The notes: a model not told the origin generated them from the sequence alone. 64,000 nt of DNA from a sulfur-oxidizing endosymbiont of Gigantopelta aegis (GCF_016097415.1 NZ_JAEHGE010000001.1:1766015-1830014); one strand, 5' to 3'. Positions 8,938-18,711 are shown, counted from the first letter of the stretch. A program made the numbers and translations.

Positions 8938-11313
8938 ATGATACCTTTCGATTTCATAAGTGGGTCCCCGGTGAACAAGCTTCCAGATATTACTGTTAAA
9001 GAACTCGTTCTGATTGGCGGTGGCCATAGTCATGTTGGCTTATTGAAAATGTTTGCCATGAATCCATTGCCCGGTCTCAGGCTGACCATGCTATCCAGTG
9101 ACATTCATACGCCTTATTCAGGTATGTTACCGGGCTATATTGCCGGACAATACTCTTTTGATGATGCTCACCTTGATTTAAGACCCCTCTCTGAGTTTGC
9201 ACGTTGCCGCTTATACCATACCAGAGTAAGCCATATTGATGCTGATCAACAGCTGATCTATTCTGATAATCGTCCTCCTATCCGTTATGATCTATTGTCG
9301 ATTAATATTGGTTCAACCCCTGATGCTTTTGATATTCCCGGCGTCAAAGAATTTGCCATTCCGGTTAAACCGGTCGATCAGTTTATCAGCCATTTAGAGA
9401 CGATTATTCATCGTGCATTAACAGAAGAAATGTTTCAGCGCATTGTTGTTGTGGGTGGTGGTGCGAGTGGTGTTGAATTAATTCTCTCCATCCAACAACG
9501 TATTCAAAGTGAATTAAAGCGTCAGGGAAAAGCCCCGAAGACGATGCAATTTATTCTCATTAGTGCGGCAACAACAATATTGCCATCACATAATAATTCT
9601 GTAAAAAAACGTGTGTTAAAGCTTTTTCAACAACGTGGCATTGCACTGCATTTGAACTCATACATTGCTTCGATAGCAATTGCATCATCGACAAGTAATA
9701 TATCATCTGCTAGCAAGGACTCATCAAAATATGTCAGTAAAAAAATAGTCCATTGCAATAATGGTTCTAAATATGAAGCTGATGCCGTTATTTGGTGTAC
9801 GACTGCCAGCTCGGCAAAATGGCCAAAAGCTTCAGGTTTAGCAGTGGATGAACGGGGCTTTATTAAAGTAAATGATTATCTGCAATCCATCTCCCATGAC
9901 AATGTTTTTGCCGCCGGGGATATTGCTGCAATGGTTAATTATCCACGTCCCAAGTCAGGGGTTTTTGCCGTTCGCCAGGGGCCTCCATTATTTGAAAATA
10001 TGCGTCGCTTTATCAGTGGACAGTCACTCAAAGCCTTTAAACCCCAGAAACGTTTTTTAAGCCTGCTTAATTGTGCAGACAAAACAGCAATAGCTTCCAG
10101 AAGTATGTTCGCATTTCAAGGGCATTGGGTATGGCAGTACAAGAACTGGATCGATGTACGTTTTATGAAACTGTTCAGTGATTTACCAGCAATGAACGAA
10201 ACTCATGAACTGGAGATTTCCCAGCACATGGTGGATGAATCCGCCTTAAAACGCTTACAGGAAATACCCATGCGCTGTGGTGGTTGTGGCGCAAAAGTGG
10301 GCAGTACAATCTTAACCAGAGTGATCGACCGTTTATTAGAGCGCTATAAATCCAAGCAACAGGAAAGCGTGGTTTTAGGCTTGGAGCAGGCCGATGATGC
10401 CGCTGTAATTGCTGTTCCAGAGGGTAAATTACTGGTGCAATCACTGGATTACTTTAAGACCTTTATTAATGATCCTTATTTGTTAGGAAAAATTGCTGCC
10501 AATCATGCTTTGGGTGATTTATATGCCATGGGAGCGACACCGCATTCGGCTTTGGCATTGGTTACTTTACCTTATTCCTTGGCTGATATTCTTGAAGATG
10601 AATTATTTCAAATTATGTCCGGTGCGCTTGAAGTGATGCAAGAAAATGACATGAGCTTATTAGGTGGCCATACCGGTGAAGGCAGTGAAATGGCCTTTGG
10701 TTTAAATGTGAATGGCTTTGTTTCAGCTGACGAGATGATGACAAAGTCAGGCTTACAGTCTGATGAAGTGTTAATTTTAACCAAGCCGCTGGGAACAGGG
10801 ACATTACTGGCAGCCAATATGCGCTTTAAAGCTAAAGGACGCTGGATCGAAGAAGCGATTGCGCACATGCTGCAATCAAATCGTCAAGCAGCCGATATTT
10901 TTAAAGCCTTTGGGGCTCGGGCATGTACCGACATTACCGGCTTTGGTTTGCTTGGGCATTTAGCTGAAATGCTAAAAGCCTCAAAACTTTCAGCGCAAAT
11001 TGATTTGACTGCCTTACCAATATTAAAGGGTGCACACGACATGATTGCTGAGGGTATTTTTAGTTCCCTTCAGGATGACAACCTCAAGTTAAAAAGACTG
11101 GTATCCAACCTTGAACAATTTACCAGTCATAAAAACTATCCCTTATTATTCGATCCTCAAACTGCGGGTGGCCTACTTGCCGGTATTGCAAAAGATAAGG
11201 CTGATTTATGTTTAGAACAGTTACAGCAAGCTGGATATTCATCTGCGGTCGTCATAGGTATTACTCATGCTAATAATGACCTTATGTCCAGCACAATTAA
11301 ACTTTCAGGTTAG
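8938..11313 (+). CDS. selD: Fused NADH-dehydrogenase-like oxidoreductase / selenide, water dikinase
   Basis: A 791-residue fusion. Residues 1 to about 380 form a pyridine-nucleotide-disulfide oxidoreductase with two Rossmann motifs (IGGGHSHVG near 27 and VVVGGGASGVE near 180) and a C-terminal FAD motif (VFAAGDIA). From about residue 440 it is a SelD selenophosphate synthetase, starting RCGGCGAKVG with the catalytic-position cysteine near 446-449, not selenocysteine, followed by the ATP-binding DDAAV motif. SelD makes selenophosphate from selenide and ATP. The oxidoreductase half may reduce or deliver the selenium substrate; that is inference from the fusion, which is known in other proteobacteria. 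mnmH follows 6 bp later. A GTG at 8970 is an alternative start. Confidence 0.92.
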   Translation: MIPFDFISGSPVNKLPDITVKELVLIGGGHSHVGLLKMFAMNPLPGLRLTMLSSDIHTPYSGMLPGYIAGQYSFDDAHLDLRPLSEFARCRLYHTRVSHIDADQQLIYSDNRPPIRYDLLSINIGSTPDAFDIPGVKEFAIPVKPVDQFISHLETIIHRALTEEMFQRIVVVGGGASGVELILSIQQRIQSELKRQGKAPKTMQFILISAATTILPSHNNSVKKRVLKLFQQRGIALHLNSYIASIAIASSTSNISSASKDSSKYVSKKIVHCNNGSKYEADAVIWCTTASSAKWPKASGLAVDERGFIKVNDYLQSISHDNVFAAGDIAAMVNYPRPKSGVFAVRQGPPLFENMRRFISGQSLKAFKPQKRFLSLLNCADKTAIASRSMFAFQGHWVWQYKNWIDVRFMKLFSDLPAMNETHELEISQHMVDESALKRLQEIPMRCGGCGAKVGSTILTRVIDRLLERYKSKQQESVVLGLEQADDAAVIAVPEGKLLVQSLDYFKTFINDPYLLGKIAANHALGDLYAMGATPHSALALVTLPYSLADILEDELFQIMSGALEVMQENDMSLLGGHTGEGSEMAFGLNVNGFVSADEMMTKSGLQSDEVLILTKPLGTGTLLAANMRFKAKGRWIEEAIAHMLQSNRQAADIFKAFGARACTDITGFGLLGHLAEMLKASKLSAQIDLTALPILKGAHDMIAEGIFSSLQDDNLKLKRLVSNLEQFTSHKNYPLLFDPQTAGGLLAGIAKDKADLCLEQLQQAGYSSAVVIGITHANNDLMSSTIKLSG

Positions 11314-11319
11314 AGATGT

Positions 11320-12432
11320 ATGTCAAAAGCAATTGATAGAGATTTAATTCGTTCATTATTTATGAATGATGTACCCTTGATGGATGTGAGAGCACCGATA
11401 GAATTTGAGCAAGGGGCATTTCCCATGGCGGTGAACCATCCACTCATGAATGATCAGGAACGTCATGATGTGGGTATCCGTTACAAACAACAGGGGCAGG
11501 ATGCCGCTATTAAGTTGGGCAATAAATTGGTGAGCGGTGAGTTAAAAGAACAGCGAATTGCACAGTGGCAGGCTTTTGCTAAAGCACATCCCGATGGTTA
11601 TTTATATTGTTTTCGTGGCGGACTACGTTCACGGACAACACAGCAATGGCTGAAAGAAAGTGGTGTCGATTTACCATTGGTTAATGGTGGCTATAAGGCC
11701 ATGAGACGCGTACTACTGGATGAGCTTGAACAATCAATTGCGGAGTCACATTTTGTTGTGTTGGGTGGTAGAACTGGTACAGGAAAAACCTGGCTATTAA
11801 AAGAACTCAGTGGGGCAATTGATCTGGAAAGTTTTGCTCATCATCGTGGTTCGAGTTTTGGACGTTTTCCTGATGGGCAGCCATCACAAATTAATTTTGA
11901 AAACAATTTATCCATAGCTTTAATGAAATATCGTGCTAATGGCATCAAGCAATTTTGGCTTGAAGATGAAGGTAAATTGATCGGCAGTATTTCTTTGCCC
12001 CTATCATTACAAAAAAAAATGCAGCTAGCTAATTTAGTGATGCTTGAAGAAGAACTGCCATACCGTATTAATATTACTCTAAAAGATTATGTTATTGACC
12101 TAGTGGCTTATTACAAAAATTATTATGCCTATTCTAGCGAAGATGCTTTTCAGGTCTTTGCCGACTATCTTCAGGCCAGTCTTGAACGCATCAAAAAACG
12201 CCTGGGCGGTGAACGTTATGTGTTAATTTTAGAGCAAATGAAACTTGCTCTTGAAGAGCAAAAGCTATCTGGTCAGGTAGATTTACATCGCATCTGGATC
12301 GAGTCCCTACTCACGCAATATTATGATCCAATGTATGATTATCAAGCTGACAAAAAATCACAGCGAGTCATTTTCCGTGGCTCTTCCCATCAGATCCTCG
12401 CCAATCAAAAGAAAAACCTTGATATGGATTAA
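11320..12432 (+). CDS. mnmH: tRNA 2-selenouridine synthase
   Basis: A 370-residue enzyme (SelU/YbbB) that replaces the sulfur of 2-thiouridine at tRNA wobble position 34 with selenium, using selenophosphate. The N-terminal rhodanese domain carries the active-site cysteine C97 in YCFRGG. It is followed by a P-loop domain with GGRTGTGKTW near residue 150. It starts 6 bp after the selD-fusion gene, so the two form one unit and its selenium donor is made by its neighbour. No selA or selB is visible, so selenium may be used here only for tRNA modification. Confidence 0.93.
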   Translation: MSKAIDRDLIRSLFMNDVPLMDVRAPIEFEQGAFPMAVNHPLMNDQERHDVGIRYKQQGQDAAIKLGNKLVSGELKEQRIAQWQAFAKAHPDGYLYCFRGGLRSRTTQQWLKESGVDLPLVNGGYKAMRRVLLDELEQSIAESHFVVLGGRTGTGKTWLLKELSGAIDLESFAHHRGSSFGRFPDGQPSQINFENNLSIALMKYRANGIKQFWLEDEGKLIGSISLPLSLQKKMQLANLVMLEEELPYRINITLKDYVIDLVAYYKNYYAYSSEDAFQVFADYLQASLERIKKRLGGERYVLILEQMKLALEEQKLSGQVDLHRIWIESLLTQYYDPMYDYQADKKSQRVIFRGSSHQILANQKKNLDMD

Positions 12433-12477
12433 GGCGTCTTTTTCCATAAATTGTAAAATCCTCTCAAGCTAGAGAAT

Positions 12478-12502
12478 AGTTCCAAAGCGTAATTTTGGAA
12501 CT
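12478..12502. promoter_or_regulatory. Perfect 9-bp inverted repeat before hemerythrin gene
   Basis: AGTTCCAAA (12478-12486), 7-bp spacer, TTTGGAACT (12494-12502). It lies 46 bp after the mnmH stop and 31 bp before the hemerythrin start. It could be an operator or the stem of a weak terminator, as the tail TGTATTTAATTT is T-rich but not a clean run. It does not match FNR, NorR or NsrR consensus sequences. Confidence 0.5.
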
Positions 12503-12532
12503 TGTATTTAATTTATCTTTGAGGGGTTTCCT

Positions 12533-12970
12533 TTGTTGACACAGACAATTAGCGCCTTTATGACTAGCCATCATAAGGAGTGTGATGAACAATTTGCACA
12601 GGCAGAAGAATCAGTTGCTAATGGTGACTGGACTTTGGGTAGCAAGCAATGGCAAGCGTTTTCTGCTGAATTGGAAAAACATTTCACTCGTGAGGAAACA
12701 ATACTTTTTCCAGAATTTGAAGAGCAAACCGGCATGACAGGCGGACCTACGCAAATGATGCGTATGGAACATGAACAAATGCGTGCCCTAGTGAATGAAA
12801 TTAATACAGCCAGTGAAAATAAAGATAAGGATCATTTTTTAGCCTTGACTGAAACGCTGATGATCACCATGCAACAACACAATATGAAAGAAGAACAAAT
12901 TCTCTATCCTATGACTGATCAATCATTATCGAATGCGGTTGCCATTGTCGATAAGATGAAGCGAAACTAA
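12533..12970 (+). CDS. Hemerythrin HHE domain protein
   Basis: A 145-residue four-helix-bundle protein predicted to carry a non-heme di-iron site. Ligands fit the HHE pattern: HH near residue 13, HFTREE near 49, MEHEQM near 78 and QQHNMKEEQILYP near 115. Such proteins bind O2 or NO, or act in iron-sulfur repair (YtfE/RIC), but the N-terminal ScdA domain of RIC is absent. The start is TTG at 12533, supported by a GAGGGG ribosome-binding site 6 bp upstream. It heads a run with a DUF2249 gene, a 12-helix membrane protein and a binding protein (gaps 38, 19 and 23 bp). Confidence 0.85.
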   Translation: MLTQTISAFMTSHHKECDEQFAQAEESVANGDWTLGSKQWQAFSAELEKHFTREETILFPEFEEQTGMTGGPTQMMRMEHEQMRALVNEINTASENKDKDHFLALTETLMITMQQHNMKEEQILYPMTDQSLSNAVAIVDKMKRN

Positions 12971-13008
12971 ACTAATCGTATAGTTATTTTTGACTACAAA
13001 ATTTTGTC

Positions 13009-13329
13009 GTGAATGAGACAGTGAATGAATTATTTATAGATGTCAGTGACTATGATCCCCCAGAGCCTTTTGAAGCGGTTATCGCACTATTAAGGAAAAT
13101 GAAGAGGGGGGATTATATTCGTATGCTACATCGAAAAAAACCCTTACCTTTATTTCAGTTATTGCAAGAGCAGGGCTTTGACTATCGTTTAAAAGAAAGT
13201 TTAAAAGAAAGTTCAAATAAAACCGTCAATGAAGCCATAGCCCAAAGTGAATCATCAAAATTATGGACTATCATAATCTGGAAAAAAAATGACATTCCAG
13301 TGAATGACTATTGTATAAAGCATTTTTAA
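13009..13329 (+). CDS. DUF2249 (TusA-like) domain protein
   Basis: A 106-residue protein with the DUF2249 signature: PPEPFEAVIALL near the N-terminus, GDYIRMLHRKKPLPLFQLL in the middle and a final strand LWTIIIWKK. The fold is TusA-like, but the cysteine that makes TusA a sulfur carrier is not visible. These proteins often travel with hemerythrin and NO-related genes. The GTG start at 13009 was chosen; GTG at 13021 is equally possible. A short in-frame duplication (LKESLKES) precedes the last strand. Confidence 0.75.
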   Translation: MNETVNELFIDVSDYDPPEPFEAVIALLRKMKRGDYIRMLHRKKPLPLFQLLQEQGFDYRLKESLKESSNKTVNEAIAQSESSKLWTIIIWKKNDIPVNDYCIKHF

Positions 13330-13348
13330 CAAACGATTATAAAATTTC

Positions 13349-14776
13349 ATGAATACTAAAGGGCTTTCCCTTAATACCATTCCTCCCTTGCTTATCCCTT
13401 TGCGATTTTTTTTAACTGCGCCTTTATTCGGAATGCTGGCGGCTTTATTTATGCTTTATATCGGGGCTGACCTTTGGCTTTCTCGTTGGTTAATGAATGC
13501 CTTAGTATTGACTCATCTTATGACCATAGGCTTTATGCTAATGGTTATGATTGGTGCCTTATATCAGTTTATTCCAGTGATGATTGGACGCTTTATTCCC
13601 GGTGGTAGTCAACGGGTAATGATAATACACATACTATTAACTGTTGGCACTTTAGCATTAACCTTGGCGTTTTCGCAGCTGTTTGTAGTACAGCAAGGCC
13701 TATATTGGCTGGCTTTTATTGCTCTGGGTATTGCAATTTCTTTGTTCACTTGGTCATTAATTCCGCTCTTCTTAAGTGATATTAATGAGCACTTAATTAT
13801 TTTTCTGGTGCGTATTTTATTTTTTGTTTTAACCATTACCATCGGCTTAGGTTTGTATCTGCTCTTAGCTTATGCCTATCCTGGTTTGTATCAAGAATGG
13901 GAGTTACAATATCGTTTTTATACGAACATCCATGCTCTGTGGGGATTGATAGGCTGGGTAGTCATTTTATTGATGGCGGTGAGTTCTCAAGTGATACCGA
14001 TGTTTTTTGTTACACCAGAATTTTCGGTTAATTACTTAAAACGCCTATCAGTACTGATTGTTTCTAGTTTGTTATTGATTACTTTATTGTTAGTGACGAT
14101 GCCGATATTTGGCTTTTCAGACAATATTCATTTAGTTGATTTTTTTCAGATTTTATTAAGTATCGAATTACTATTTTTTATTTCTTATACTTTAAAGCTC
14201 TTACAGCAACGTAAACGTAAAATAGCCGATGTCACCATTCATTTTTTCTATCTGGCTTTAATTTCATTATTAGTTGCAATCTGTTTATGGTGGTTATTTC
14301 ACTTATGGCCTAGCGGAGAATTGCTCAATTACTATCGTCAATATGAATTTAGCCTGGGGATCTTGTTGATTTATGGTTTGGCAAGCTCGGCGATTATCGG
14401 TATGTTACAAAAAATTGTGCCCTTTCTTATCTATCTGAACTTGCAAAATTTATCATTCAAACATCCGGAATCGATGTCGGTTAAACCTAATCTGGTACCG
14501 AATATGAAAATGATTATCTCTAGTAAACAATCCCGTTGGCAGATGTACTTTCACAGTGCTTCTTTAATGTTGCTTATTATTTCAGTGTATTTTCAAGCAA
14601 TCGTCATTGTGGCAGGGCTTGCTGTGTTATTAAATTTTGCCTGGCTGAGTTATGCGCTATGGCAGGGATTTTATTTATATAATAAAAGCCAGCAGGCAAT
14701 TTTGAATTTTCCTCAGTCTGTCCTTGACAGGGGTGTTATTTCTGATAAAAATGAGACTAAGATTAGTACTGTTTAA
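13349..14776 (+). CDS. Polytopic membrane protein, about 12 helices, heme-copper/NnrS-like
   Basis: A 475-residue protein, nearly all hydrophobic, with roughly 12 predicted transmembrane helices. Histidines sit inside helices at LTHLMTIGFMLMVMIGALYQF (near 50) and FYTNIHALWGLIGW (near 195). The pattern recalls membrane proteins in denitrification or NO clusters that resemble NnrS or a cytochrome oxidase subunit I without the full metal-ligand set. The family cannot be fixed by eye. It follows the hemerythrin and DUF2249 genes by 19 bp, which suggests a joint role in NO or O2 handling. Alternatives are a transporter or an orphan heme protein. Confidence 0.6.
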   Translation: MNTKGLSLNTIPPLLIPLRFFLTAPLFGMLAALFMLYIGADLWLSRWLMNALVLTHLMTIGFMLMVMIGALYQFIPVMIGRFIPGGSQRVMIIHILLTVGTLALTLAFSQLFVVQQGLYWLAFIALGIAISLFTWSLIPLFLSDINEHLIIFLVRILFFVLTITIGLGLYLLLAYAYPGLYQEWELQYRFYTNIHALWGLIGWVVILLMAVSSQVIPMFFVTPEFSVNYLKRLSVLIVSSLLLITLLLVTMPIFGFSDNIHLVDFFQILLSIELLFFISYTLKLLQQRKRKIADVTIHFFYLALISLLVAICLWWLFHLWPSGELLNYYRQYEFSLGILLIYGLASSAIIGMLQKIVPFLIYLNLQNLSFKHPESMSVKPNLVPNMKMIISSKQSRWQMYFHSASLMLLIISVYFQAIVIVAGLAVLLNFAWLSYALWQGFYLYNKSQQAILNFPQSVLDRGVISDKNETKISTV

Positions 14777-14799
14777 AAATTAATTTTAAAGGTCATTTA

Positions 14800-15564
14800 A
14801 TGAAATCTTTTATTCGCTTTTGTCTACTCATTACGTTTACGCTCATTCTAAATGTTGCACATTCTGAAACCCTAAAAGTTGGCATTTCAACGGCATATCC
14901 ACCGGTTGCATTTAAACATGAAGGAAAAATTGTTGGTATTGAAGCTGATCTAGCCTCTCATCTAGGTGAAATCACCGGCATGACGATTAAACTGATAGAC
15001 ATTCCCTGGAATGATCTGGAAGCTGCGTTAAATGATGGCAAAATTGATGTGGTCATGTCCGGAGTTTCGGTCACAGATGAACGTAAAAAACGCGTTGATT
15101 ATGCCGACGCCTATATGACCGTAGGGCAGATGGTACTGATTAAGGCAGATAAAATTATGTCCTTATCATCTAAGATGGCGATGTATTCCGCTGGCAAGCG
15201 CTTTGGCGTTGAAGAAAATACGACCGGACAGACATTTGTCAATAGTGAATTTCCAGGTTCAGATATTCAGGTTTTTGCCCAAATTGAAGAGGGCATCAAG
15301 GCGCTTAAAGCTGAACAGATTGACTATTTTGTTCATGATGCCCCGACGATTTGGCAATATACCGTCATGCCTCAGACTCAGGATAGAGAGTTATTTGGCT
15401 TGTATGAATATCTGACCAAAGAGCCATTGGCCTGGGTGGTAAAAAAAGGCAATACTGAATTGCTGGCTAAACTCAATAAAGCGCTGGCAACTATGAAAGA
15501 GCGAGGACTAGTGACTAGAGCTATCAACCGCTGGATTCCATTGAAAATAGAAGTGGGTGAGTAG
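14800..15564 (+). CDS. Periplasmic solute-binding protein, family 3 (amino-acid type)
   Basis: A 254-residue secreted protein. The signal peptide ends near AHS (residue 22). The mature part begins LKVGISTAYPPVAFKHEGKI with GIEADLASHL, the classic opening of family-3 binding proteins for polar amino acids; ADAYMTVGQ and DVVMSGVSVT also fit. No permease or ATPase is next to it, so it may serve an unlinked ABC transporter or act as a sensor. It is 23 bp after the membrane-protein gene and likely co-transcribed. An AAAGG sequence lies upstream of the ATG. Confidence 0.82.
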   Translation: MKSFIRFCLLITFTLILNVAHSETLKVGISTAYPPVAFKHEGKIVGIEADLASHLGEITGMTIKLIDIPWNDLEAALNDGKIDVVMSGVSVTDERKKRVDYADAYMTVGQMVLIKADKIMSLSSKMAMYSAGKRFGVEENTTGQTFVNSEFPGSDIQVFAQIEEGIKALKAEQIDYFVHDAPTIWQYTVMPQTQDRELFGLYEYLTKEPLAWVVKKGNTELLAKLNKALATMKERGLVTRAINRWIPLKIEVGE

Positions 15565-15568
15565 GAAT

Positions 15569-16111
15569 TTAGGTATTATCCTTGCGTGATTGCCTTTTAT
15601 GTCGGCGTTCATTGATGTGCCGGACGATGTGTAAGCGCCATAATAAGCGTATGCTTGAATAGGCAATTAGCGCACTCAAAGTACCGGCAATCAAACAGCC
15701 GAGTAAAAATGGTTGCCAGATGAGGTCTAATTGTTCGCTGAACCATTTTGCACTTAAGTGATATTCGCTGCTAATGGCTTCCTGACCCATAACAAAGGCA
15801 CCAATTTTATAAGCACCATAAAATATTGGCGGCATAGTGATAGGATTTGTAAGCCACACGAGTGAAACAGAAATAGGTAAATTCACCCGTACTAGAATGG
15901 CAATACCTGCGGCAATGATCATTTGCATGGGCAGAGGAATAAAAGCACAAAACAGCCCGACAGCAAAAGCCCCTGACACCGAGCGACGATTAAAATGCCA
16001 TAAATTACCATCGTGTAACAATTGACCGAAGATTTTTAAATGCTTATGGTCTTTGATCGTATTATGATCGGGCATGTATTTTTTTATAATTCTTTTGGGC
16101 ATAGATAGCAT
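15569..16111 (-). CDS. DUF2062 membrane protein
   Basis: A 180-residue inner-membrane protein with the DUF2062 core: RRSVSGAFAVGLFCAFIPLPMQM, then LVWLTNPITMPPIFYGAYKIG, and a C-terminal membrane segment before a basic tail. The function of the family is unknown. It converges on the binding-protein gene with 4 bp between stops and diverges from comEC, the common neighbour of this family in gammaproteobacteria. Confidence 0.85.
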   Translation of the reverse strand: MLSMPKRIIKKYMPDHNTIKDHKHLKIFGQLLHDGNLWHFNRRSVSGAFAVGLFCAFIPLPMQMIIAAGIAILVRVNLPISVSLVWLTNPITMPPIFYGAYKIGAFVMGQEAISSEYHLSAKWFSEQLDLIWQPFLLGCLIAGTLSALIAYSSIRLLWRLHIVRHINERRHKRQSRKDNT

Positions 16112-16209
16112 CTTGCTTTTATATTGGATAAATTTTATCTAACTTTCGAATGGCTTTTATATCGCCTTTTTGTTACTTAGCCTGATAGTAATTTAGGATC
16201 AAATCAATT

Positions 16210-18711
16210 ATGCGCACAAGGATTGTCGCGTTTCTTCTTGGGAATATCAGTTTTCTCTATTGGCCGAACGATGCATCTCTGGCAGATTATTTTCCGGAAC
16301 GTGGAAGCTTGCTGGAAGTTATTTTTATATTGCTGGCTTCTGCTTTAATTCTGCTTGTTTTATTATACAAATCAAAGCGGATGAATGTTAGTTCATTATC
16401 CACTATTTTTAAGATATTTTTAAAAAATAAAATATGGCCGGTTATTATCTGGCTTTTTCAATTCTCAGTGTTTGCCTTAGCCGGTGCTTTATTTACTTCA
16501 TTTTACATCCAACAGGCTGAATTGGTACTTGATTTAGAGCAATGGGAAGGTAAAACAATGACAGTAAAGGGCTATATTGATTCAATTCCGCATAAAACCT
16601 CTCGCAAACAAAGTTTTGAATTCATGCTTACGGCTAAAGAAGGCAAAGATAAGCGCTGGGATGATAGTTTCAGAGGTAGGGTTAAACTCAGTTGGTACCG
16701 ACATTATGAGCGCTTAGAGAGTGGTCAGCAATGGCAACTGAAAGTCCGTTTAAAAAAGCCAAATGGCTTTTTAAACGGGGGCTTTGACTATGAAAAATAT
16801 CTTTATCAGCATAGAATTGTGGCCACGGGCTATGTTAGAGAAGGTAAGCCATTAGCGCCTTCTGAGCAGTTACATGCAGGAATAGTCAAGCGATTGGTGT
16901 CTAATATCAGACAAGCTGTTGCCGTGAAATTGGATCAAATATTATTTGATTACCCCTATAAAGGCCTGATTAAGGCTTTGACCCTTGGGCTAAAAAAAGA
17001 CATTAAACCCGAGCAGTGGCAAGTGTTTTTGCGTACTGGAACCAGCCATTTAATTGCTATTTCGGGCTTACACATTGGCCTGATGTCATCGCTGGTGTGG
17101 TTTTTGGTTTTTACTCTATGGCGTTCTTGTCAGACATTAAACCAGAAAATACCGGCCTCGATAGTGGCTTCAAGCTTGGCTTTACTGGCAGCGCTACTTT
17201 ATGCGGCATTGGCTGGTTTTGCGATTCCCACCCAGCGGGCATTGATCATGTTGTCTGTGGTGTTTATGGCCATGATGTTAAAACGTGAGTTTCCTCCCAG
17301 TTATATTTTGTTATTGGCGGCTTTGGCGGTGGTTATTTTTGATCCCCTCAGTCCATTATCACCCGGTTTTTGGCTATCTTTTGGTGCGGTGGCTGTTATT
17401 TTATTGATTGTCTCTTCTCGATTGTCCATTAAAACAAAAAAAATCGATAAATTAAGGCAATTTGGCTGGCTACAATTTGCCATCTTTATTGGTCTTTTCC
17501 CACCCTTACTCATGCTGTTTAATCAATTTTCATTAATATCGCCCTTGGCAAACCTCATTGCTGTCCCCGTCATGAGTTTGTTTATTGTGCCTGTGACACT
17601 AATCGCCACTGGGCTTATTTTTGTATTTGAGCCTTTGGCACTGGTTATTTTTTCGGCCTTAGAATGGAGCATGGATGGCCTGTTTGTTTTTCTGAGCTTC
17701 TTAAGTCAATGGTCAGAGAGTTTAGTGAATTTATCACAACAGTCGTTGCCTATATTAATGATGGTTTTACTTGGCAGTCTCTGGTTACTTATGCCATCAG
17801 GTTGGCATGGACGATGGTTAGGCTTGTTTCTATTGCTCCCCGCCTTATTCATAGAAGCAGAAAAAATCCCTCAAGGCGAGGTGCATTTAACGATGTTGGA
17901 TGTTGGCCAAGGTTTGGCCATGATAGTGCGTACCCGGCATCATAATTTGATTTATGATACCGGCGACAAATTCAGTGCACGGTTTAATATGGCGGATAGT
18001 GTCATTATTCCCTATATGAAATTACAGGGTATTGCCAATATTGATACTCTGATTGTGAGTCATTCTGATCGCGATCATGCAGGATCCTTTGAGGAACTGG
18101 TCAAACAAGTCACAATTAAACGCGTGTTATCAGGAGAACAACAATGGCTAAGTGAGAAATTGGCCTCATTTACAGATAAAAATGAAAATAATCCGAAGAA
18201 ATTAATGTTAGGTATAAGTCAATGTAAATCAGGGGAGCAATGGCAATGGGATGGTGTGTACTTTGAAATTTTATCGCCAGAAAAACCCCTAAGTGACATC
18301 AAAGCTAATAACCGTTCCTGTGTTCTTTACATTCGCACGGCCACTAATCAAAGCTTTCTTTTAACCGGTGATATAGAAAAAAAGCTAGAAAAACAATTGC
18401 TTAAAAATTATCCGAGCTTGAAAGTTAATGTTTTACAAGTACCTCATCATGGCAGCAAAACATCCTCATCAATGGCTTTTTTAAGGCAATTGGAGCCGGA
18501 TATTGCTTTGTTTTCGTTTGGTTATCGCAATCGTTTTCGCCATCCTTCTCAGACAGTGCTTAATCGGTATAAGCAATTACAGATTAAATTATATAATACA
18601 GGCAACGGGGCTATTGAAATTAGCCGCAATATAACGAATAATTCATTTTCAGTAAAAGAATACCGTGTTGAAAATCAACGTCGTTGGCATAGAGAAATAA
18701 AAGCACTTTAG
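16210..18711 (+). CDS. comEC: ComEC/Rec2 DNA-uptake channel
   Basis: An 833-residue polytopic protein that forms the inner-membrane channel for single-stranded DNA in natural transformation. Order: N-terminal membrane segments and a DUF4131/OB-like domain; the Competence domain with many helices starting at LIAISGLHIGLM (near 282); then a metallo-beta-lactamase-like domain beginning LDVGQGLAMIV (near 565) with SHSDRDHAGS and QVPHHGSKTSSS. All hallmark motifs and normal length are present, so it looks functional. It leads the conserved comEC-exbB-exbD-lpxK block. Confidence 0.93.
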   Translation: MRTRIVAFLLGNISFLYWPNDASLADYFPERGSLLEVIFILLASALILLVLLYKSKRMNVSSLSTIFKIFLKNKIWPVIIWLFQFSVFALAGALFTSFYIQQAELVLDLEQWEGKTMTVKGYIDSIPHKTSRKQSFEFMLTAKEGKDKRWDDSFRGRVKLSWYRHYERLESGQQWQLKVRLKKPNGFLNGGFDYEKYLYQHRIVATGYVREGKPLAPSEQLHAGIVKRLVSNIRQAVAVKLDQILFDYPYKGLIKALTLGLKKDIKPEQWQVFLRTGTSHLIAISGLHIGLMSSLVWFLVFTLWRSCQTLNQKIPASIVASSLALLAALLYAALAGFAIPTQRALIMLSVVFMAMMLKREFPPSYILLLAALAVVIFDPLSPLSPGFWLSFGAVAVILLIVSSRLSIKTKKIDKLRQFGWLQFAIFIGLFPPLLMLFNQFSLISPLANLIAVPVMSLFIVPVTLIATGLIFVFEPLALVIFSALEWSMDGLFVFLSFLSQWSESLVNLSQQSLPILMMVLLGSLWLLMPSGWHGRWLGLFLLLPALFIEAEKIPQGEVHLTMLDVGQGLAMIVRTRHHNLIYDTGDKFSARFNMADSVIIPYMKLQGIANIDTLIVSHSDRDHAGSFEELVKQVTIKRVLSGEQQWLSEKLASFTDKNENNPKKLMLGISQCKSGEQWQWDGVYFEILSPEKPLSDIKANNRSCVLYIRTATNQSFLLTGDIEKKLEKQLLKNYPSLKVNVLQVPHHGSKTSSSMAFLRQLEPDIALFSFGYRNRFRHPSQTVLNRYKQLQIKLYNTGNGAIEISRNITNNSFSVKEYRVENQRRWHREIKAL

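Noticed and set aside
10175-10868. Long antisense ORFs inside selD
   Set aside because: No family resemblance; they mirror codon bias of the sense gene.
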